Position numbers and translations under genes: made by a program. A stretch of DNA of 5,253 nt from an uncultured Bacteroidales bacterium (GTDB lineage: Bacteria; Bacteroidota; Bacteroidia; Bacteroidales; UBA932): positions 1 through 5,253 of the forward strand of contig CALBPX010000040.1 in assembly GCA_937899055.1 (NCBI GenBank). Reading direction: 5' to 3'. This document shows positions 1 through 5,253 of the stretch, in pieces (within the stretch, counting starts at the first letter, position 1; every line of letters begins with the position of its first letter). The notes under the pieces were generated by a model. The model worked only from the letters and a program-made list of their open reading frames with translations. It was not told the origin of the DNA and did not search any database.

Positions 1-8
1 TCCCAGAG

Positions 9-35
9 TTGGGGACATTGGACACATTGGGCGCG
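9..35. repeat. Short 9-bp tandem repeat, three imperfect units
   Basis: Three consecutive 9-base units on the plus strand each begin TTGG: TTGGGGACA (9-17), TTGGACACA (18-26) and TTGGGCGCG (27-35). The first two differ at two or three positions and the third matches mainly at its start. The tract lies outside the operon, beyond the terminator, and may extend past the left window edge. No gene can be supported here, because the plus-strand frames meet stops at 58-60 and 63-65 or run on into antisense of the fimbrillin. Confidence 0.35.
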
Positions 36-47
36 TCTGCCTGCAAC

Positions 48-93
48 AAAAAGAGACTGACCTAAGTCATTTTGACTTTTTGGTCAGCCTCTT
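48..93 (-). terminator. Rho-independent terminator ending the fimbrial operon
   Basis: Positions 82-93 and 51-62 form a 12-bp stem on the minus-strand RNA, with every pair standard except one G-U pair (88 with 56). The 19-base loop contains a second stem of 5 bp (74-78 with 64-68), so the structure is a stacked two-part hairpin. The RNA then runs into a stretch of five U (52-48). This fits an intrinsic terminator for the leftward operon. On the plus strand the hairpin is followed only by CACTTTATTT, so action in the other direction would be weaker. Confidence 0.82.
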
Positions 94-97
94 CACT

Positions 98-172
98 TTA
101 TTTGGTGTAGAAGTAGTAGAGCGTCTCCAGAAGAAGGATTCCGCCCAGTTTTATGAAAGGTTTGATGGTCAA
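98..172 (-). CDS. Possible small hydrophobic peptide (24 aa, TTG start)
   Basis: After the TAA of the second fimbrillin, the same frame stays open for 28 codons to a TAA at 100-98. No ATG or GTG is present; a TTG at 172-170 would give 24 residues. The peptide has two lysines near its N-terminus (K4, K8), then a hydrophobic stretch KLGGILLLETLYYFY, and ends TK. The stop lies 4 bases before the terminator stem, just where a last gene of the operon would end. About two thirds of its third codon positions are G or C, as in a real gene of this genome. Against it: rare start codon, no clear ribosome site, and an open run of this length is not improbable by chance. It could instead be plain 3' UTR or the remnant of a longer fimbrillin C-terminus. 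No function is assigned. Confidence 0.25.
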   Translation of the reverse strand: MTIKPFIKLGGILLLETLYYFYTK

Positions 173-184
173 AACAAAGAAAGA

Positions 185-1444
185 TTAGCCGATGGGATCC
201 AGGTCAATGGCTTCCGGCGTCTCATCCCAGTTCGTGAGCGTGGTCACAATCTGGATTTCCTCCAGGGAGTTGATGATGACGTTGAACTGATAGGCTTTTC
301 CTTTTTCAAAACCGTCCTCGGGTACAGTAATGGGAAGAACAACCTCAAGATTCTGCCCGTTGGGAAGGGCCAGTGATACCACAGCCTCGGGAGTATACCC
401 GTCTCCATGATCTACAGAAGGCAAGGTGAAGAGGGGCGAGCCGAACGGGGTGCCGGCACCTCCATTATACTGGGGATAGAAAGGATTCTCCGGGTCTTCC
501 TCGTAAGAAACAGCCAAGTCTGTGTTGGCGTTCCCGGTGGCCTGGAAGGTTCCCTCATTGATATTCAGGGTGGCGGAGGAATACACACCTCTTACCGTGA
601 TGCCGGTAACGGAAAGGGTACGTTTAAGCGTGTTTTCTGCACGCTGGGTAGCAGCCTTTACAACAAATTTGAAGGCGGCGGTGAGGTGCGCAAAATTAAA
701 CTTGGGAGCATAGGTGGAATAGAAGTTGTTCTCTTCCATGGCTTTGCGCACATAGGCGGCGTTAAAGCCTGTTACGGTTTCCTGATCCCCTTGTCCTTCA
801 TGATATGTAAAGGACGTGGCTTCCGCTTTGGCCCAAAGGATATCGGTGTCTCCAAAGCTTACCGACTTGTAAAAAGTGGTTCCGTCTTGAGTATAGGTCA
901 TGTCGGCGTGTCCTTCAGCCGGCTCATTTGCAGTACGGTAGGCAAAGAAGGTATAGTTCTTAGTAACACCCGCTTCATTTTTGGAGAACATGGGATAGTA
1001 GTAGGAGCCGCCCTGACCTTCCGGGAAGGTGACCACGGTGGTTCCTGCGGTGGCGCCAGGATAAGCGCCGTCTTCAGCCACGTCCGCGGCCTCCAGCACT
1101 TTGTTGGCGCCCACTACACCGGTAAGCAGAATCTTGTCCGTGTCGGTGTTACTTGCATCGGCCAGACGGGAAAGGTCTACGCCCAATACGCCAAACTCGA
1201 TGTCCTTGGAATTGCCGGGCACAACATTGGTAGGGTCGGTGTTGTCGTCATTCACAATCATGCCGGATGCTTTGGTGGTCACGTCCTGGCCTCCGAAGAG
1301 GATAGGAACGGGCTTGGACTGGTCGTACAGCCAGGCGGGGCCGGACTGGGGAAGTTCAGACTCCGGCTCAACGGCCTTGGGAGTCTTGTTGCAAGCGGCC
1401 ATTGCTACAAGGGCCGCTGCGGCAATAAACAAATACTTTTTCAT
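185..1444 (-). CDS. Fimbrillin family (Mfa-like) lipoprotein, second of a tandem pair
   Basis: 419 residues from ATG at 1444-1442. The leader before it is 29 bp, AT-rich and without a Shine-Dalgarno site, as is usual for translation starts in Bacteroidota. The signal peptide ends in the lipobox MAAC (Cys18). Family marks in order: VTTKA (55-59), NYTFFAYR (163-170), DILWA (201-205), FNFAHLTAAFKFVV (249-262), the ATLNI strand (291-295), and the C-terminal YQFNVIINSLEEIQIVTTL followed by NWDE (385-408). The C-terminal segment parallels that of the upstream fimbrillin, so the two are diverged paralogues. The short C-terminus (IDLDPIG) and glycine/alanine-rich, low-complexity middle (about 126-146) differ from its partner. 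Last large gene of the operon, 92 bp before the terminator hairpin. A hand count of sampled lines suggests lower GC (about 50%) than in the barrel gene (about 60%). It may be the major stalk subunit, but nothing here proves that. Confidence 0.92.
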   Translation of the reverse strand: MKKYLFIAAAALVAMAACNKTPKAVEPESELPQSGPAWLYDQSKPVPILFGGQDVTTKASGMIVNDDNTDPTNVVPGNSKDIEFGVLGVDLSRLADASNTDTDKILLTGVVGANKVLEAADVAEDGAYPGATAGTTVVTFPEGQGGSYYYPMFSKNEAGVTKNYTFFAYRTANEPAEGHADMTYTQDGTTFYKSVSFGDTDILWAKAEATSFTYHEGQGDQETVTGFNAAYVRKAMEENNFYSTYAPKFNFAHLTAAFKFVVKAATQRAENTLKRTLSVTGITVRGVYSSATLNINEGTFQATGNANTDLAVSYEEDPENPFYPQYNGGAGTPFGSPLFTLPSVDHGDGYTPEAVVSLALPNGQNLEVVLPITVPEDGFEKGKAYQFNVIINSLEEIQIVTTLTNWDETPEAIDLDPIG

Positions 1445-1473
1445 AATGATAAAATGATTATTGGTTAAAAAGA
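1445..1473 (-). promoter_or_regulatory. AT-rich translation leader between the two fimbrillin genes
   Basis: This is the longest gap inside the operon (29 bp; the others are 9 and 6 bp). It is strongly AT-rich and has neither a Shine-Dalgarno sequence nor a convincing Bacteroidota promoter (TAnnTTTG with an upstream TTTG). An unstructured A/U-rich leader is the usual way such genes start translation, so it may raise output of the second fimbrillin relative to the first. This is a weak call based on composition and position only. Confidence 0.3.
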
Positions 1474-2775
1474 TTATGCATTGGGTTCCAGTTCTTCGCT
1501 TTCCGCATCGGGATCTATGTGGAAGCTGCCGGAAGGTTCCCAGTTGGACATGGAAACGGTAATCATCACCTCCTGGAGGCCATAAATAACCAGTTCCACA
1601 TTGTACTGATGGCCGGGCTGGGCCTCCGTGTCCGGCTCGGCGCCTTCCAGCGGAATCAGTTTGGAGAAATCTATGTTATAGGTAAGGATGGTCTCCTGGG
1701 CCGTTCCGCTGCCCATATTGTATCCGTCCTGTTCCAGACCCAGCTGGAGGGCATATTTCTGTTTTCCGGGCATCACCATGACAGAGCCCAGTTTCTTGGC
1801 GGTGGTGAGGTCCGCCTCCTCCTCAATGAGCCGCACCTTGTGTTCCGGGCCCACGGGCTGCTGCTGGTCGTCGCGGATGTAGAGGAAGGGCTGTGCGCCT
1901 TCTCCGGACAGGGGCTTGTCCGTTATGTCCAGGTGGGGGATATAGGCTCCCTGGGTTTCCGCATCGTATTCCGGGTCCAGGAAATCGGCATGGTTGGCAT
2001 GGGCGATGACCAGGGTACCTTCATCATTGGACTGTACCAGGAAACGGCTGATGGTGAGTTTGCGGGCCAGATCTTCCTGGCCGTTTCCGTTGTCTCCGCT
2101 GCTCACGTAGATGTTGAAGCGGGACAGCTGATGCATGAAGCGCAGGTTGGGGGTGATACCCTTTCTGGCTGCGTATGCGCTGTACATGCGGTTGGCGTTG
2201 ATGCTCTCTCCGCCGGGCGTTTCGTTGTCCAGACCCTTGTGGGCCATGGCCAGCAGAAGGTCCTGGGAACCGTCAATCTTTACATCCAGGGTTATTTTCT
2301 CGTTATCCACCACTTGGGGTTGGGGGGCGCCCTCGCCGCAGGCGTCGTCTACAAAGTAGCCGAAAAACTCATAGCGCCGGTTCTCGTCGTAGTAAAATGG
2401 TTCCTTGGGGTCGGAGGTGTCGTCCCGGTATACCAGGATGGGGTAGCGGTCCGTCCCTTCAACGGGATCGGCTTTCCTTTCATATACCGGCCAGTTGGGG
2501 ATGAGGATGGAATTGAAGTCCAGCCTGGCCTGGGACGTGGAGGCGGAATTCTCGCCTTCCCGGGCGATGGCGTAGACGTAAAGCTGCATGTCGTCTTTCC
2601 ATCCGTCCAGGATGCCCATACCTTTGGTCTGGATAACGTCAAGAGGCTGCTGGGAGCAGAGCGTCACGGGCGCCGGTTCCAGCGTTTCTTCCGGGTCCGT
2701 GCTGTCTCCTGCGTTTTTCTTGCAGGCCCCGAGGGCCAGCACGCACAAGGCGGCTGCGATGTAGTACTTTTTCAT
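1474..2775 (-). CDS. Fimbrillin family (Mfa-like) lipoprotein, first of a tandem pair
   Basis: 433 residues. The start is ATG at 2775-2773, 6 bp after the barrel gene's TAA, with no clear Shine-Dalgarno site. Residues 1-18 form a lipoprotein signal peptide with lipobox LGAC (Cys18). Motifs in order fit the fimbrillin/Mfa-like_1 family: QTKG (49-52), YEFFGYF (135-141), DLLLA (172-176), LRFMHQLSRFNIYV (211-224, the family's F-x-H segment), DEGTL (251-255), SVMVMPGKQKYAL (331-343), and the C-terminal strand pair with YNVELVIYGLQEVMITV and SNW (391-412). In known type V pili such lipoproteins are lipidated, surface-exported and, for stalk subunits, trimmed by a protease so that donor-strand polymerisation can occur. 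After the conserved Trp it carries an acidic tail (about 420-430) absent from its downstream paralogue, so it may be a tip, anchor or accessory subunit rather than the main stalk. That role is inference; the family call is strong. Confidence 0.92.
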   Translation of the reverse strand: MKKYYIAAALCVLALGACKKNAGDSTDPEETLEPAPVTLCSQQPLDVIQTKGMGILDGWKDDMQLYVYAIAREGENSASTSQARLDFNSILIPNWPVYERKADPVEGTDRYPILVYRDDTSDPKEPFYYDENRRYEFFGYFVDDACGEGAPQPQVVDNEKITLDVKIDGSQDLLLAMAHKGLDNETPGGESINANRMYSAYAARKGITPNLRFMHQLSRFNIYVSSGDNGNGQEDLARKLTISRFLVQSNDEGTLVIAHANHADFLDPEYDAETQGAYIPHLDITDKPLSGEGAQPFLYIRDDQQQPVGPEHKVRLIEEEADLTTAKKLGSVMVMPGKQKYALQLGLEQDGYNMGSGTAQETILTYNIDFSKLIPLEGAEPDTEAQPGHQYNVELVIYGLQEVMITVSMSNWEPSGSFHIDPDAESEELEPNA

Positions 2776-2781
2776 GTTCAG

Positions 2782-4065
2782 TTATTGTTTTATCAAATTA
2801 CTCAGGTTATATTCCACGCCAATGGAGAGGGAAAAAACGGCGTCGTAGTAGTTGCGGTTCACCGTGGAGGTGCGGAAGGCGTAGGCCGAGTAGGGGACCA
2901 GCGAAACGCGCGGCTCCACATAGGCCGATATCCCGTTCCACACTTCCCGCTTGGCCTGCAGGGCGGTGGTAAGGCCGGTATAGATGTAGCGGATGTCTTC
3001 CCGGTAGGGGTCCACTTTCTTCATGTATCCCAGCTCCGGACCCAGCAGGAGGGCGGCCGTCCAGGGTGTGTCTTTCCTGACTATCCAGGGAAGGACGTTC
3101 ATGCTTCCTTCCAGGCGCAGCATGATATAGGAGGAGCGGAAGCGTCCGGAAGGCAGGGGATTGCCCAGGATGTCGGTTTCCCCGTCCAGCACTTCTTTCC
3201 AGAAGTGGAAGCCGTAGCCGGCCTGGGCCCTGAGCCCGAAGATGCGGGAATAGTATCGGCCTGCACCCACCGTGGCCTGAACGCCTATGGCCTTGTCTAA
3301 GCGGATGGTGCGCTCCAGGGCGGAGTTTTGCAGCTGGACTCCTCCGGCGGCCGTCACAAACCAGTCGCGGCCGGGGTCGGCCCCGTAATGTTCCTTGTCC
3401 AGGGCCAGACGGACGCCTACGCCGCCGTGGAAGGCCAGCAGATAACCTCTCCAGACATTCATGCGGTCCAGGGCGCGCGGGTCTTTCTGCACTTCCAGGA
3501 GCGGTTCCACCACCAGGTCCAGTCCGGGGAGGATGTGCATGTTCAAATCCAGGCCCAAGTGGGCGGAGAATCCGCTGTGCGCCACTTCTCCGGGCTCGCG
3601 GAACAGGGAGAAGCCCACCCCGGCCAGCGGATAAAACTCTACCAGGCGCTCCGGGTTGTAACCGTCCACATAGCCCGTGAGGTTGAAAAGGTAGGAGAGC
3701 CGTACTCCCAGCATGCCCAAACGCTGGGCCGGATAATTGTCGTAGAACCAGCCGTAGCCTGCGCCTATGCGCACACCATGCCACTGGTTCAGCCATTTGT
3801 CCAGTCCAAGCGAGAGGAAGGGACCGTTGCTGTAGTTCTGGTTGAACTGCCGATAATAGGCGTTGATGAAAACCAGGGAGGTGTTGGCCAGAAGCCCGCC
3901 CTTGTGGAAGGGCTGGTTCACCGGGCGGTACCGTTGCTGCATCTGGAATTCCGCCAGATTCCGCTGCTTCTGCAGGGTGGCGGTACTATCCTCCTGGGCA
4001 TGCAACCGTCCTCCCGCCAACATCAGCAGCGAACTCAAAAGAAGATATGCGGCAGTCTTACGCAT
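2782..4065 (-). CDS. Outer-membrane beta-barrel protein with two internal barrel repeats
   Basis: The ATG at 4065-4063 gives 427 residues. A GTG directly before it (4068-4066) could add one residue, but the ATG is preferred. Residues 1-24 are a Sec signal peptide (MRK, hydrophobic core, LHA-Q cleavage) with no lipobox. The mature protein alternates short hydrophobic strands rich in Tyr, Phe and Gly, and ends in a typical barrel strand, FSLSIGVEYNL. It holds two related units, about 57-222 and 234-423. GVRIGAGYG (97-105) matches GLRAQAGYG (277-285), VVEP (185-188) matches YVEP (382-385), and GGVGVRL (214-220) matches SIGVEYN (414-420). By strand count each unit could be an OmpA-sized eight-strand barrel; this is inference. 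The gene sits 9 bp after the TPR-like gene and 6 bp before a fimbrillin, so it probably acts in pilus assembly or anchoring. It is longer than the small DUF3575-type barrel proteins expected in such loci. The exact family is not recognised. Confidence 0.88.
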   Translation of the reverse strand: MRKTAAYLLLSSLLMLAGGRLHAQEDSTATLQKQRNLAEFQMQQRYRPVNQPFHKGGLLANTSLVFINAYYRQFNQNYSNGPFLSLGLDKWLNQWHGVRIGAGYGWFYDNYPAQRLGMLGVRLSYLFNLTGYVDGYNPERLVEFYPLAGVGFSLFREPGEVAHSGFSAHLGLDLNMHILPGLDLVVEPLLEVQKDPRALDRMNVWRGYLLAFHGGVGVRLALDKEHYGADPGRDWFVTAAGGVQLQNSALERTIRLDKAIGVQATVGAGRYYSRIFGLRAQAGYGFHFWKEVLDGETDILGNPLPSGRFRSSYIMLRLEGSMNVLPWIVRKDTPWTAALLLGPELGYMKKVDPYREDIRYIYTGLTTALQAKREVWNGISAYVEPRVSLVPYSAYAFRTSTVNRNYYDAVFSLSIGVEYNLSNLIKQ

Positions 4066-4074
4066 CACTATCCG

Positions 4075-5253
4075 TTAAAATCCCGACAATCTGTCATACA
4101 GGGCCCATTCTTCATCCGTCATTTCTTCCGGATGGTTCATGGCCTTCATGATAAGGGCGTTCTTCTCCTCCTCACTCATGCTTTCCAGCGGGTCGGGTAC
4201 CGTAGGATCCACTTCGGGAGGCAGTACGGAACCGGGTTCGTTGTATTCTTTGAGCGCGTTCTCATACAGGCCCTTGAATATATACCAGTCACATTCGGCC
4301 GTCTCTATGTACTTGGGGTCTTTGCGGAAGCAAGTCACCAGGCTGCGGACAGCTTCCATCTGCGACTCTTCGGACATGGAGCCGAAGGTGTCGTCATTCA
4401 CTTCCAAGAAGTACTGGATGCACAGATACTGCGCCCTGAGGTAGTGTGTTACCGGGTCTTCCTGGTCCATTTGTTCCAGCAGTTCGGGCACTTCCACCAG
4501 ATAGCTGTTGGCCATGTCCATCACAATGGCGTTGCGCGGGGAGGTGCTGCGAACCAGCTCGTAGTATTGCTTGCCTTCCTCGGTGTTGGAGTCGTAGTAG
4601 CCGGCCTTGCACCGGGCAATGGCATAGAGCTGCTGCAACTTGGGGTCGTCGGCATCCTTGAACAGCAGGGCCAGTTGCATGGCACGGGTATAATGCTCGG
4701 CCCGCAGCATCATGGCCACCTGGTTGGCCACTACGGCGGTGGGGTTCAGGATGGCGCTGTTCTCTCCCAGCCGATAGGGCTGGTTCAGTTTCTCGTCTTC
4801 GAAGATATAGGGCGCCAGGATGGTGGTGTCCGCCTTGCCCTGCTTGAGCATGGCGCCGGCCAGCATGTTGGCCGGAAGGGGCCACAGGAACTCCTTGCGG
4901 CTTTGGTTGTGTCTGTCTTGTACTATGGCCCGCCTGCAGATGGTCTCCAACTCGGTAGTGTCTTTGACATGCTGCATCATGACCCAGAATTCGTAAGGCA
5001 TGAACTGCTCCGCTCCGCCTCCCTGCTTGAAGTTGGGGTCGTTGCGGAGTTTGTCAAACATCTCCTCCGGCGTCATGGCGCGGAACACGGACTGGCTGTA
5101 GAGGAAGGATACGCGGCGCAGTCTGGACAGATTGTCCTTGATTATGCTGCTGTAGTAAGGCAGGCGGCGGATTTGGGCACCTTGCCGGTCCATATCGCCA
5201 GGAAAACGTTTGGCGATTTCGCGGATTTCATCGGCGTAGGCAATCAGGGAACT
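4075..5253 (-). CDS. C-terminal part of a TPR-like envelope protein of a fimbrial operon (5' end cut by window edge)
   Basis: The frame is open to the right edge: 20 codons precede the first visible ATG (5193-5191) without a stop, so the gene almost certainly starts outside the window and that ATG is internal. About 392 residues are visible. Counting from that ATG, residues 7-28 (RRLPYYSSIIKDNLSRLRRV) resemble the segment after the OmpA-like domain in DUF3868-type proteins of Bacteroidales fimbrial loci; this is recalled family likeness, not a search. Residues 150-320 are helical and TPR-like: NPTAVVANQVAMML, then LYAIARCKAGYY, then a repeat around 278-316 with the DPKYIETAE turn. The tail (338-370) is acidic, containing MSEEEK and MTDEEWALYDRL. 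No membrane segment is seen. It ends in TAA at 4077-4075, 9 bp before the next gene, so co-transcription is likely. Inferred role: a periplasmic or outer-membrane assembly or anchoring factor for the pilus. The TPR-like fold is fairly sure, the OmpA/DUF3868 assignment less so. Confidence 0.8.
   Translation of the reverse strand, partial: SSLIAYADEIREIAKRFPGDMDRQGAQIRRLPYYSSIIKDNLSRLRRVSFLYSQSVFRAMTPEEMFDKLRNDPNFKQGGGAEQFMPYEFWVMMQHVKDTTELETICRRAIVQDRHNQSRKEFLWPLPANMLAGAMLKQGKADTTILAPYIFEDEKLNQPYRLGENSAILNPTAVVANQVAMMLRAEHYTRAMQLALLFKDADDPKLQQLYAIARCKAGYYDSNTEEGKQYYELVRSTSPRNAIVMDMANSYLVEVPELLEQMDQEDPVTHYLRAQYLCIQYFLEVNDDTFGSMSEESQMEAVRSLVTCFRKDPKYIETAECDWYIFKGLYENALKEYNEPGSVLPPEVDPTVPDPLESMSEEEKNALIMKAMNHPEEMTDEEWALYDRLSGF

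Noticed and set aside
3..65. Possible C-terminus of a convergent plus-strand gene ending in TAA at 63-65
   Set aside because: About 20 codons are too few to judge, the tract is a 9-bp repeat, and the stop would fall inside the terminator loop. It cannot be supported without sequence to the left.
80..376. A plus-strand frame open from the left edge through 376
   Set aside because: Half of it is antisense to the fimbrillin C-terminus and the rest crosses the terminator hairpin. The only start near the proposed beginning is TTG, and no family is recognisable.
407..1468. A 353-codon open frame on the plus strand
   Set aside because: It lies opposite the second fimbrillin over nearly its full length and shows no recognisable protein features, so it is an antisense shadow.
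1445..1473. Internal promoter before the second fimbrillin
   Set aside because: The AT-rich gap has no TAnnTTTG element with an upstream TTTG at the right spacing. Only a translation leader role is plausible from sequence.
1519..3300. A 593-codon open frame on the plus strand
   Set aside because: It runs antisense across most of one fimbrillin gene, a gene junction and part of the barrel gene. Its product is a Gly/Val/His-rich string without domain, signal peptide or family marks, while the opposite strand codes clear lipoprotein and barrel proteins. It is a by-product of codon bias in GC-rich genes.
2807..3796. A 329-codon minus-strand frame inside the barrel gene
   Set aside because: Its translation is Arg/Pro/Gly/His-rich low complexity, typical of an out-of-frame reading of a GC-rich gene. 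The barrel frame has a signal peptide and ordered strands.
4066..4068. GTG as the start of the barrel gene
   Set aside because: An ATG follows at once (4065-4063) and gives a normal signal peptide beginning MRK. The GTG adds only one residue and is the less common start.

Overview
The window reads as part of a Bacteroidales genome (Bacteroidota). The evidence is the protein families present, the lipoprotein signal peptides of the MKKY...AC type, the lack of Shine-Dalgarno sites before the genes, and the moderately high GC. The GC content and the alanine-rich lipoprotein leaders would suit an Alistipes/Rikenellaceae-like or related gut lineage, but the genus is inference only. No mobile element, CRISPR array, tRNA or rRNA is visible.

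All convincing genes lie on the minus strand and are read from right to left. They form one tight unit with gaps of 9, 6 and 29 bp. In transcription order they are: (1) the 3' part of a large gene cut by the right edge (5253-4075), whose visible protein is a helical, TPR-like C-terminal region, probably the tail of an OmpA/DUF3868-like envelope protein; (2) an outer-membrane beta-barrel protein with a signal peptide (4065-2782), built from two diverged copies of the same barrel unit; (3) a fimbrillin-family lipoprotein (2775-1474); (4) a second, diverged fimbrillin-family lipoprotein (1444-185); (5) possibly a tiny hydrophobic peptide of about 24 residues (172-98), in frame directly after the stop of gene 4; and (6) a strong rho-independent terminator (93-48).

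Taken together this is the distal half of a type V (FimA/Mfa-like) pilus or surface-fibre operon. The two lipoproteins would be exported across the inner membrane, lipidated, sent to the outer surface and polymerised or used as accessory/tip subunits. The barrel protein and the OmpA/TPR-like protein would serve in the outer membrane or periplasm for assembly, anchoring or peptidoglycan attachment. The operon promoter lies outside the window.

The features most worth a second look are the internal duplication of the barrel protein, the small peptide frame tucked between the last fimbrillin and the terminator, the lower GC of the last fimbrillin gene, and a short 9-bp tandem repeat at the left edge beyond the terminator.
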